Positions 21,951 to 31,846 of a stretch of 64,000 nt of DNA are shown here, in pieces. The notes under the pieces are model-generated. The model worked only from the letters and a program-made list of their open reading frames with translations, searched no databases and was not told the origin of the DNA. The number at the start of each line of letters is the position of its first letter. Within the stretch, counting starts at the first letter, position 1. A program made the translations under genes and the position numbers. This DNA is from Lineus longissimus (taxonomy: Eukaryota > Nemertea > Pilidiophora > Heteronemertea > Lineidae): positions 12,478,437-12,542,436 of the forward strand of contig NC_088313.1 of assembly GCF_910592395.1 (NCBI RefSeq), given 5' to 3'.

Positions 21951-22464
21951 CATTTTTGAACATGACCAATTACCATTTACCAATTTGAGAGACGGTTACC
22001 ATGTTTACTGTATTGTTGACTATACCATGTTTACTAATTATTGTAGTTACCATGTTTACTGTTTTAAATGCTGTTGCATATTTTGTCCCAAGTTATTTTG
22101 TTTAAATAAACTTTCATGTAATTGCTTATAAATTCTGAATTCGGTCTAAATGCTAGGAATCTTTATTGAATGGTACTCCATTACCTCGGTGCATGATAGT
22201 AGATGGTCCAGGTTCCCAAAACACGGTATAGGCCAACAGAATACATTACCTTGCTAATGTATGGTCTGGCGAATAGCCCAATAACGTTATGAAGCATTTT
22301 GTCTAAGCGACGAATCGATGGCGAATCCGGTCTAGCCCCAACATTCCTTTCTCTTAAAGACATGCGAATAGATTCCTGTATCTTTTATAACAGGAAGGTA
22401 GTAAATACGGAACTTGGCAGGCGAACATTTCAAACGACATTTTCTCAAAAGTGACAAAAGTGCC
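21951..22464 (+). other. Element A 3' region
   Basis: No gene is seen. It contains repeated TTACCATGTTTACTG units (about 21990-22065), an AAATAAA near 22104 and GGCGAAT motifs near the right TIR. It is the right flank of element A between the MITE and its TIR. Confidence 0.45.
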
Positions 22465-22485
22465 GATTTGCCACTTCGACAAAAC

Positions 22486-23142
22486 AAAACAAAAACGAGG
22501 AAACTACAACAGGTTCCCAGATTAGGCTTAGCGTCTTAATCGTTACTACCATCTGCGCGCCTCTCAACAATCGCGTAACCGCCGATGTTCTAAACTTACC
22601 ACATATCCGCGGCCTGAGATTAGCTCAGCCAATCAACAGTCAGAATTCACTTGGCATTTCCGTTCTGATCGGCGCTGATTTCTATTGGCAGTTTGTTGGT
22701 AATCACGAGGTAAAAGGGGATGGCCCAACTGCCGTTTCATCCGCTCTCGGTTACCTCTTGTCTGGGCCTACCTCATCACGTGACCCAGAGTTTCCGACTG
22801 ATGTTAGCAGTTTTCAGGTTATGGTGACGTCACCACCCCTCTATGAACCTTATCTACTAACAAAACTCTGGGATCTCGACAGCATTGGTATCAGAGATCA
22901 AACAACTGATCACTCAACCAATGATCTAGAGATATTCTGCGCTGACAATATAGAAAGACGCGAGAGACAATATTTCTCAAAACTGCCGTGGAAACCCCAG
23001 CATCCGCATCTACCAATCAACATTAACGTTGCTAGGGCCCGCACCAGAAATATGGTGAGACGCCTTCCGCCTGATACGATTCAAGTATATGACCGCATTA
23101 TACAGGAACAAGCCCAACGTGGAGCGTGTGGAGGATGATGAC
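22486..23142 (+). pseudogene. Pao protease end and protease-RT connector
   Basis: One frame is open from about 22545 to 23138: APLNNRVTADVLNLPHIRG, VLIGADFYWQFVGN (a BEL/Pao protease-domain signature) and LLTKLWDLDSIGI (the conserved segment before RT), then ...VYDRIIQEQAQRG. It continues the protease interrupted at 5394. A frameshift occurs near 23125, and element B interrupts it at 23162. Confidence 0.85.
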
Positions 23143-23412
23143 CCCCGATCGGGACATTATCTGGGTCATTCTACTGAAAAGGTATAAAGTGATTTCACAG
23201 CACTGGACACAGCATAAATATACCAAGTGGTCTAGGATGTTAAGTAGGCCTAGGCATAGGGGCCTATCGGAAATTGAGGTAAATTTGTCTTAGTACCGGT
23301 AGTTGGTTAGCATTAAAACTATTGGTCTCATGAGTCTGACTATAGGCCTAGTCAGAAAGTTGGCGGTTCGAATCGATTGAGGGCTTATAGGAACTTATTT
23401 TTTCCAGACAAG

Positions 23413-25938
23413 ATGCCACGGGGACAGAGCGCTGCAGAGAAGCAGCGGGAATACCGGCAAAGAAGGGATGCAGATCCTGATAAAAGAGCCAATTATCTCG
23501 CCAAAAAGAAAGAAACATACAAACGGGAGTTAGAAGCAGGAAAGAGAAAACATGTAGCAGATATGACCGCACGGGAGCAACGAGCTAAAAGAAAAGAGTG
23601 GAAGGAATACAAGGCTGAATCACGTTCGAAGCAAAGGGTTGAATTGATGACGCCTCCAGCAACCCCAGATACATTGTCACCTGAACACGAAGAGAACAGA
23701 TCCAGGTAAATATATATACCAGTCACACATTCAAATAGTCTTGGTAAATTTTAATTACCTTTAAATCGACAGTAGTCACCATTAGTCAGCAGCTTTTTTC
23801 AGAGTCAAATTACGCCTACATCTTCATGATTAACCTGCTCTGAAATTCATCAGTTACAATCTCGACCAAGCTTAAATTGTGACCCGATGCAAGTTAGACA
23901 AATTGAGGTCTTGTCCCAAGTCTTATTAATCACGACGGAAATTGAACCTAATCCACTGCCACTTGAGCCGGGATCCCAAGCAACGACCTTCCATGACTAC
24001 TTTTCAAACCTTAAATCATAGCTTCACATGAATACGGGATACATGGAAACTGATGCTAAATAATCTTTTCAGGCAAAAGGAAAGAGGGCGTAAGAAGGTT
24101 GCAGCATCACGGTCTAAAAGCAATCGAGAAAGAGCAATACTTCAAAGTAAACTTGACGACCAAGTGAAGCTAACTAACAAATATAAGAAGAGGTTATCAC
24201 GGCTGCACCAGAGCATTCAACAACCAGGTACCGGTACACCAAGTCCGCGGTCAAAAACTCGAGCACTGTTAAAGTGTCTCAATCCTGTAACATCCTCAAA
24301 GATAAGAAAATCTTTGGACTTACACTTCTCTATTATTCATGAAATGAAGACAAAACTTGCAGTTCCTAGTAGACAAGTTATTCGAATTGAAGTTTATTCC
24401 AACAACAAATTTAGTTGAGCTCACCTCCGCAGTGCAGTGCAATGATTCTAAAGATTGTGCGTATGGTGCCTGTCCAGATTGTAAATCAAAAGTCTATCGC
24501 ATCATGGGTCAACCAAGGGACACGCCTGTGTCCTTCCCGCAGTGGTTAACCAAAAAGGTTGAATATCAGAAGGGTGGAGCGATGTGCAGTTCGATAAATA
24601 CTGTAAAAGAACCAGTTGAATCCACCGAACTTGGCTTAGTGAAATTGTTCCATGAAAATATGCCAAAGATAACAAAGCATTTGTTCAATATATCGTGGCA
24701 ATACAGAGTTTACAAGCAAATTCGCGAAAACCTGGCTGATGATAAATGCCTGATTCATATCGATTTTTCGGAAAATTATAATTGTAAATATGGCAAAGAA
24801 ATTCAGTCTGTACATTTCGGGGGCTCCCATAAACAAGCATCACTCCACACTGGTGTTCTCTATGTCAAAAAAGGAAAAGTTCAGGTGATTTCATTCTGTA
24901 CAATTTCCTCCAACCTTCAGCATGGTCCGTCTGGCATATGGGCCCATCTAGACCCAATTCTGAAACTAATTCAGGATGAATATCCTGCTGTGAAAATCTT
25001 GCATTTTTATAGCGATGGTCCGGCAACTCAATATAAACAACGGGGCAATTTTTACATGCTTTCATCAGAGCCATTCAGGATGGGGTTCAGGTCGGTAGAT
25101 TGGAACTTCTTTGAAGCTGGCCACGGGAAGGGCGCGCCGGATGGAGTTGGTGGTTCTATTAAGCGTACTGCAGACCAGCTAGTTTCTTATGGAAAAGACC
25201 TGAATAACGTGGAGGCCTTATACAATGCCCTGTTGGCTACTGATTCAGAGGTAAAATTATTCTTTGTCGGTGATGATGAAATTGAGAGGAAGACACAGGC
25301 TCTGTTAGCTGTATCCATACGCACAGTACCTGGCACTATGAAGTTTCACCAGGTAATTTCTGTCACCATTGAAAATCAGTTGTAGAGACATCAGTTGTGT
25401 ATGCCAATTAAACACTGAAAGAAAGCTAGATTGCCCGTGTTATGATATAAAACACATCTCCTTGGTCGTTGATGGTCACGTAGATGGTGAAGTTGTTGAT
25501 GATTCACACTCGGAGTTGGCTACAGATAGCACTAATAAGCTAGCTAGAGATTCTCAAGAAGAATCTGGTGAATATAGTCATACTGAGGCACAAACTGGTA
25601 CTGTTCATGACCACGTTGATTTACCTGACATACTCGAAAGACCAACTCCATGTCTAAGCCAGCTTCATGTTGGCAGACTCTGTGTGGTCATTTATGACGA
25701 GATACCATATCCAGGTAAGATTCTTCAAGTAGTCGAGGATGAAGTCCAAGTTAGTTGCATGAAAAGTATGGGAAAAAATTAGTTTTACTGGCCGAGCCCT
25801 AAGAAAGATGTCAGCTGGTACTCAGATAGTGATCTCATCTGCCTCATATCGGATCTTCGGCAGGACAATAGGCGATCTCGATACTACCAAGTAGATCCAA
25901 AAGTATGGGCTGTCATAGAGAAGCAGTTTGTTGAATAA
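23413..25938 (+). pseudogene. Element B transposase-like gene (unassigned family)
   Basis: Exon 1 (23413 to about 23708) is a highly basic segment (PRGQSAAEKQREYRQRRDAD). Exon 2 from about 24074 has a bZIP-like region (RGRKKVAASRSKSNRERAIL). The core lies in the 24357-25385 frame: a Cys cluster (CNDSKDCAYGACPDC), IHIDFSENYNCKYGKEIQ, FYSDGPATQYKQRGNFYML and FEAGHGKGAPDGVGG. I know this core from many unnamed invertebrate proteins. D in IDFSENY, D in YSDGP and an acidic residue near GHGKGAPD look like a DDE/RNase H-fold triad. Compared with my recollection of that family, a middle segment is missing at about 24357. A stop at 25780-25782 interrupts the C-terminus, which continues to 25938 (FYWPSPKKDVSWY). 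Confidence 0.68.
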
Positions 25939-27089
25939 TTTGGTTTTTAGCCTATCATGTTGGGGTAGATGAATCACTCACTGCCAAGTTCTAGTATCAA
26001 AAGTTTAACTATTTTCAGTACTATAGCAGGCTCTGATTTTTCACACTGACTACAACTACAAATTTCATTGTTACAGTTTCCAATTTAAGTGTTACAGTAT
26101 TACTATTCGATATCAGTTATTGACTGTGTTTGTTTTCGGGCTTTTTGAAATGCAAAAATTCCATTGAGGTCAGTGGTTACCATTTAGCCCTATTAACAAC
26201 AGTAATTGTCATTACCGGGTATTAGTGTTAGTGTTATTTCATAATTTAGAGAGAGAGAGTAAAGATTATTTCTGAGACATGAACAAAATTTTGTTACCAC
26301 AGTATAAGATTTCTAGAATATTTTATCTAAACCTTCTATGAACATGATGTGTGCATATTCTGATAGTAACACCACTGATAATGATAATGCTGTACCGGTT
26401 AAAGTGTGTTCAATATGTTTATGTTTGCCTATTGGTGCATAGTCATGTACTCATCGTAAATACTGAATGGCGAGTATGACTAGACACCAGATCATGACTC
26501 TACTATTGTCATTAATTTAATAATCCTGTCAGTGGTGTTACTTAATGTCAGTGGTGTTATTGCTGTATCAGTGGTGTTACCAATAATTAAAGTCTTTCCA
26601 GGCGTAATAATATACACATTGTTAGCTTGAACAGTTGACTTTAATATGTAGTAGGATTAGGAATGGTCATTTATCCCTGTCATAACTACAGCCACAATGG
26701 TCATACAACATTTGATAGATATAGACATTTGTGACCTCAGTTTACCATGTTTAGCTCCAGGGGTGAGTAAAATAGCACCAATGGCCAATTTTATCAGTAA
26801 CAATGTACATAATATTGACAGGGGAGTTCAAAGTGACCATAACACTAGATAAATAACTATGCATGGTCATTCCTCGAGTATACTGCGGTACACCATGACC
26901 CAAAAATGTCAGGTAACACCACTGACAAATAATCCAGGGTTTGATACATTCCTTAGGGATTCCAGAAATATTGTAATATGTGAGCTCCACTACTGTTGAA
27001 AAAAAAAAATATTTTTGTAATGTTAACTTTTGATAATAAAATTTTTTAATTTGGAAATACCATGTTTCTCATTTTTTGGCTCTGCTGGT
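25939..27089 (+). other. Element B 3' region with subterminal repeats
   Basis: Non-coding. The 12-mer CAGTGGTGTTAC occurs at 26530 and 26569 and, with one change, at 26549. Its inverse occurs at 26366-26377 and 26913-26924. Subterminal repeats of this type are candidate transposase-binding sites (inference). AATAAA occurs near 27036. Confidence 0.6.
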
Positions 27090-27115
27090 TTTATACCTTT
27101 TCAGTAGAATGACCC

Positions 27116-28547
27116 ATGATCTACCACATCACTGCGTCAAAAAGGACTCGGCAACCACGCCTATCCGCGTTGTTTACGACTGTAGTTGCTAGTCGCCAAA
27201 CACACCAAGTCTCAATGACTGTCTGCAAAAGGGTCCTCAACATCTAAATGACTTGGCAGGCATCCTCATCCGCTTCAGGCTTCATCCCATCGCACTCAGT
27301 AGTGATCTGGAAAAAGCTTTCCTTCACGTTGGGTTACATGAAGACTGCAGAGATTTCACAAAATTCTTCTGGTTGTCCGATCCGAGCGACCCAGAAAGTG
27401 ATTTCATTGTATACAGGTTTTCGTCTGTCTTGTTTGGTTCCATTGCAAGTCCAGCCATTCTCAAGGCGTCATTCGCGCGCATCTACAGGAAAATGACTCT
27501 GAGACCGCCAGAGACATTTCTGACAACATCTATGTCGATAATGCAATCAGTGGGGTTACAACTGACAAAGAGGCACTGGATTACTTCAATTCAGCCAATG
27601 CGTTAGTAGAATCAGGAGGTTTCAACCTCAGATCTTGGGCATCCAATAGCAAACTACTGAACGAAGCTGCAACGAACGCCGGTGTCCTACATTCGGACAG
27701 CAGCACACCTGTTCTTGGTTTGGTTTGGGATACCAACTTTGATACTCTTGGTTTCAAAACGCCTGAATTCGGGTCTTCTCAAGCGCCCACAAAGCGCGAA
27801 GTGCTCAAATGCTCTAGTCTAATTTATGATCCGTTAGGCCACTTGAGTCCTGTAACCATCTGATCTCGCATCTTCCTCCAGTCTCTCTGGAAAGAAGGTC
27901 TACAATGGGACGAACCATTGTCAGCAGCTCTATGTCGCACATGGCAAACTATTGCTGATGACTTACAACTCGCCTCTACGCAATGCCATATCAAATGGCA
28001 TTACTTTCCAAACCTTGATGCTAGCTCAACAGAGCCTTGTCACCTTCATGACTTTGGGGACAGTAGCGTCAAAGCCTACGGCGCATGAGTCTATCTACAC
28101 TGTGGAAATCAAATTGCGTTAGTCATTGCCAAGTCTAGAGTGGCCCCAACAAAGCAAATTACACTTCCACGCTTAGAGTTAATGGCCGCCCTGTTAGCCG
28201 CGCGCTTGCTTCATTACGTACGCAGTCAGTTACGTCAGACAGTGACATCCACTACGCTTTGGTCCGATAGCCAAATAGTCTTGCACTGGCTAAACAGCAC
28301 TAAGCCACTACCAACCTTCGTTCAAAATCGTGTGAATGAAATCAAAGGTAACAACGTCAATAACTTCATGTACTGCCCTACTGCTGTTAATCCGGCAGAC
28401 ATGATTAGCCATAGCATCACCACCAATCAGTTCCTTAGCAATGATCTGTGGTGGTACGGGCCTGAGTGGCTACGCACGGGAAACTTTCCACCGCAAATAC
28501 TCGTTGATTCTATTGTAGATTTGGTGCCAGACACAACCGTACCCTGA
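27116..28547 (+). pseudogene. Pao reverse transcriptase and RNase H, broken
   Basis: Directly after element B the Pao frame resumes (HHCVKKDSATTPIRVVYDCS), then LSSDLEKAFLHVGLHEDCRD and FRLHPIALSSD-type RT palm sequence. Frameshifts occur near 27490, where the region around YVDNAIS lies in another frame, so the catalytic box does not read through. From 28140 an RNase H-connector frame is open (TLPRLELMAALLAARLLHYV, LWSDSQIVLHWLNS, NPADMISHSI). Several stops make the region non-functional. Confidence 0.88.
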
Positions 28548-29510
28548 ATCAGTGAATCTCGTGGAAACCGGAAGACCTGATAACCAACAAGTTGGCTTAG
28601 GCCAAGTTATTAGTGTGGAACGGTATGGTACGCTGCGCTTTAAGAGACTACTTTTGCGCCGCATGTTCTGACCCATACTTTGGACTTACTAGTATACAGT
28701 CTAATGTCTCTCGTGTTCAGAAAATGACTGAAATTGTAGCCGTGCTGCGCTACCCATAATGTATCCGAATTCAATGGATGTGAATTCCTCTTCAGAGACT
28801 TATAGGACTGATGCCTACTCTATGTGTTTTGCAAATCCAAACGTATTTGACTCCAGTAAAATGTGTGGCTATAACTCCCCAGAGACTAATGGACTGATAT
28901 GGTTGAGCACACGAATTTCCGTAGTTTAGTTACGTAGTTTATAAAATTCTGGATTAATAGGCGCTACGTGCTTACTTAGCTCAAGCTACTTCGTTATCTC
29001 AAGTAACATAGGTTAAATTGTCAACTCCTCCACCTGCTCGGAATTTTGAGAGCTGCCTGCGCCTATTTTTTAGTGTTAACTATGGTACAGTACCTGGGTT
29101 TCTCTGGTATAACCCACCGCCTAGACTCATAAGCCGGAGGCTTGACTTAGCGGATGATTGGCTCTCCGTGCTTGGCCAGCACGTGGATTTGAGCCTGAGC
29201 CCTCCTGCAGATCTGCGGAGAGGAACATATATTGTCATATTGTCGATGTGGGGCACATCTCCTCAAAGGAGGGACGTATGTGACGGCAACATATGGGCGG
29301 GCAGGCACCCCATAGATCTGAGCAAGGTGCGCAGGTCCGCGAAGTCATACACTCTCTTGAAGCTGGCGCGAAACTAAGTCTACAGTTTCTGTTAGGTTTG
29401 TGCGTAATAACAGCCCGTTATCCGATTCAAGACTTCCCCTTAGCAGCAGGAGAGCGTGGCGGAATATGCCAAATTCACACCTCTCATGACTTCACAGGTT
29501 TCACCAACTA
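28548..29510 (+). other. Decayed Pao integrase region and unidentified repeat
   Basis: No intact domain is visible. A few integrase-like fragments may remain. The block around 29020-29390 (GC-richer, several short ORFs) has no match I recognise and may be another insertion. Confidence 0.35.
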
Positions 29511-29628
29511 CAGTGGAACCTCCTTTAGCAGACACCTCTCTATTAAAGACACTAGTTTTGTCCCAAATTGGTTGTTTTCATTAAATGACAGTCCCGAGGA
29601 TATCCTTAAACAGGGAGGTTCTAACTTT
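29511..29628 (+). mobile_element. Short MITE, CAGTGGAACCTC family (M1)
   Basis: Starts CAGTGGAACCTCC after a TA (29509-29510), contains GACACCTCTCTATTAAAGACAC and ends in a mutated GGGAGGTTCTAACT. The same family (M1) is seen at 37345, 48850, 53892 and 58257. It interrupts the Pao relic. Confidence 0.7.
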
Positions 29629-29819
29629 GCAACCAAAACAAGCTGGTCACAATGCTAGTTACGCAATGCACCAGGAAAAAATTGACAGTGACTTGAACAA
29701 CTTTGAGAGTTAAAGGCACTCTTTCTCCAAAATTGATTAGATCTCGCAAAATTTATCACAAAACTTATACAAGTGTCACAATAGAGTCAACCAGTTACAG
29801 CAGAACATCCGCCAGCAGA

Positions 29820-30200
29820 CGCCACTATATTGAAGACGGTCCATCTCCTGAATCATCGTTTCTGGAAGCATTGGCACACTGAATATCTGTTGACGCTCCG
29901 TGAAAGACACTTGGCAAAAACACTACGAGGGACAGTTGAATTGAAAGCAACAAGACTGTAGTAGGCGATATTGTGCTCGTGCATGATGACGTCAAGAAAC
30001 GACATCTAGAAACGAGAAGAATGGCAACTTGCAAAAGTCACCAAATGATGTACTGGTACGCAGTGCTCAAATCAAAACCAAACCGGGTCGACAAACAGAC
30101 CAATTGCAAAGCTGTATCCACTCAAAGTACGCACAGCGGAACCAGTCGCTGATGTCTATGTTCCCGAAGCCAATGATCTTGAAGACACAGGTTGTAGTAC
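29820..30200 (+). pseudogene. Pao integrase C-terminal relic
   Basis: In several frames one can read LLNHRFWKHWHTEYLLTL and VGDIVLVHDDVKKRH, the BEL/Pao C-terminal module, and then KLYPLKVRTAEPV. Stops and shifts are frequent. It marks the 3' end of the Pao element that began near 3.7 kb. Confidence 0.75.
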
Positions 30201-30374
30201 CAGATTCCTGAATTCTGAAATGGATGTCATGGTAAATAGTGTAGTAAAAAACCTTCCTGCTAGTCCACAGAGAGAGAAGAAATAAAAGTTGATACTGACA
30301 GGCAGAAAGAGGTTGAATTCATTCAACATGGTTGGCCAGAACACAAGAATAATGTACCAGTATTAAGCATACGG

Positions 30375-30590
30375 AATCATTGGTGTTGCTCCACAGGATA
30401 ACTCCCTCCAAGGACATCTCCCCCAGGACATTTGCCCCCAGGTATGTCCCCCTCCCCATAGGACATGTTGCTCCACAGGATAACTGCCTCCAAGGATATC
30501 TTCCCCAGGACATTTGCCCCCAGACTGCGTTCCCAAGATATGTCCCCCCCTCCCCATAGGACATCTGCCCCCAGGACATGTTGACCAATC
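30375..30590 (+). repeat. Direct repeat array, unit about 95 bp
   Basis: GTTGCTCCACAGGATAACT, then CCTCCAAGGAyATCT, CCCCAGGACATTTGCCCCCAG and CCTCCCCATAGGACAT recur in two full and one partial copy. Long ORFs on the minus strand here (for example 30363-30710) are products of the repeat. The pattern resembles the GTCCC-rich arrays in the foldback element at 44.8-45.7 kb, but no TIR was found. Confidence 0.65.
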
Positions 30591-30669
30591 AGTGTCGTGT
30601 CCAAAGACAGTTTTGAGCCAAAACGTCCTGCAAAGACAGAATGTGTCAGCGACGATCACAACGCCACAC

Positions 30670-30727
30670 GCGCAAGCCATCGTCTGCCTGGCGGCCATAT
30701 TTGGGGCCAAATTTTTGGGAGAGAATA
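30670..30727 (+). repeat. R1 dispersed repeat, left piece before the Gypsy insertion
   Basis: CTGCCTGGCGGCCATATTTGG and CAAATTTTTGGGAGAGAATAG match, inverted, the R1 copy at about 60720-60780. The R1 sequence continues (AGAGGGTCCCC) directly after the 3' LTR at 36544. The Gypsy element therefore inserted into an existing R1 copy. Confidence 0.7.
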
Positions 30728-30858
30728 GGTAGTAAAGTTGATTTATTTATTGTAATGTCGTCTGCTATTCACCAATCCAAATGTTCTGTGTGATTACTCT
30801 TTGTGGAATAAAGGACTTCCGGTTTCGTAAATATCATGCGTTGTTCCGCATCATTTTA
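30728..30858 (+). repeat. Gypsy 5' LTR
   Basis: 131 bp. The first base differs from the 3' copy (GGTAGTAAAG versus TGTAGTAAAG). It contains GGAATAAAGGACTTCCGG, with an AATAAA signal. Confidence 0.9.
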
Positions 30859-31026
30859 TTTGGCGACGATTCAGGTAAAAATCACCCACTAAACGGCACT
30901 AAATGATCTCAAGAAGAGTATGAACTGTTTGTCAACAGGCATATTGGTAACTGCAGTGACCAAACGATTACTTTGAAGCATAAATCGGTTGTCAAAGTGA
31001 AGACTGTCTGAACTCTAAAAAACAAA

Positions 31027-31846
31027 ATGGCGGAAGCCGCACTGAATATACCGGCGATCGACACGTTCGACAACTTCCTTGGCGAAGGAAGGGCGTCAGC
31101 GGGCCCTAAATGGGACAAATGGCTCCTCAGGTTCGAAAATTACCTGTTAGCATTAAACATAACGGACGATGGCCGTAAACGGGCACTGCTACTGCACTTA
31201 GTAGGTCCAACCACGTTCGAGGAATTTCAGACGCTTCCAAATACAGGCACTAACTATGCTACAGCTAGAACCAAGCTCACCAACCACTTTAAACCTAAAG
31301 TGAACAAAGAGTATGAACGTATACAATTTCGCATACAGCGGCAGGGTGAGAAAGAGTCGATTGATTCGTACTACACTCGTTTGAGGCAATGTGCAAGCAC
31401 GTGTGAATTTACGAACATTGACGCTGAAATCAAGACGCAGATCATACAAACTATGACCGATTCAAAGGCCCGGAAGGATGCTTTGTCAGGCAATCTTAAT
31501 TTGGAGACAATCCTAAAACAGGCACGCAACAATGAACTCAGTAGGGCTCAGAACAAGACCATTGAAAAATAGTGTGTGAGTCTAGGTACAGGTGACAAAC
31601 AGGTCAATAAACTGCAGTACAGGTCCAAGCCGAAGTACAAATCTTTTCACAAATCTAAATCTAACGATCAGGAGAAACAGTGCTATAACTGTGGAGGCAC
31701 GTGGCCTCACCCTAAAGGGGAAAAATGTCCTGCACATGGTGTTGAATGCAAAGCATGTGGTCGTGAGAATCATTTCACGAAGTTTTGCAAGTCTAAGCTA
31801 ACTCCAACTCAGAATCGTGGACGTCAACGCGGCGGCCGGACTTGAG
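31027..31846 (+). pseudogene. Gypsy gag with one in-frame stop
   Basis: Starts MAEAALNIPAIDTFDNF. Residues about 30-160 form the gag core (WDKWLLRFENYLLALNI, RALLLHLVGPTTFEEF, RLRQCASTCEF). A stop at 31570-31572 is followed in the same frame by a nucleocapsid with two Cys/His clusters (CYNCGGTWPHPKGEKC and CKACGRENHFTKFC). The frame ends at 31845; the next frame begins protease. Confidence 0.9.

Larger units (their letters stand above)
5395..22485 (+). mobile_element. Element A: DNA transposon with 21-bp TIR, carrying nested insertions
   Basis: GTTTTGTCGAAGTGGCGAATC at 5395-5415 matches the reverse complement of 22465-22485 at 20 of 21 positions. The Pao protease stops at the left end and resumes in a compatible frame after the right end, which makes these positions the insertion boundaries. 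Without the pogo-like element (8819-20756) and a second MITE (20894-21948), about 4.1 kb remains, a plausible autonomous length. It carries a damaged transposase gene (6061-8863). No clear target-site duplication was found. The superfamily is not assigned. Confidence 0.78.
23163..27115 (+). mobile_element. Element B: DNA transposon with perfect 26-bp TIR
   Basis: GGGTCATTCTACTGAAAAGG plus TATAAA at 23163-23188 is matched exactly by the inverted right end (27090-27115). The flanks ATTATCT (23156-23162) and ATGATCT (27116-27122) form a 7-bp target duplication with one mismatch, or 8 bp if one terminal C is counted as host. The Pao reading continues on both sides. The 3953-bp body holds a multi-exon transposase-like gene and a right subterminal region with repeated CAGTGGTGTTAC. 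The superfamily is not assigned. Confidence 0.9.
3616..30210 (+). mobile_element. Decayed Pao-type retrotransposon, split by elements A and B
   Basis: Pao-type gag, protease, connector, RT, RNase H and integrase-tail pieces occur in the correct order and on the same strand at 3730-5394, 22486-23142, 27116-28547 and 29820-30200. The first gap is filled exactly by element A (5395-22485) and the second by element B (23163-27115), each bounded by its own TIRs. I infer that all pieces belong to one retrotransposon interrupted twice. No LTR pair was recognised. Frameshifts and stops throughout show it is old. A small MITE (29511-29628) also lies in its integrase region. Confidence 0.8.

Noticed and set aside
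30319-30710. Minus-strand ORFs rich in GANVLGE / WGQMSWG
   Set aside because: They arise from the direct repeat array; composition and periodicity follow the DNA repeat.
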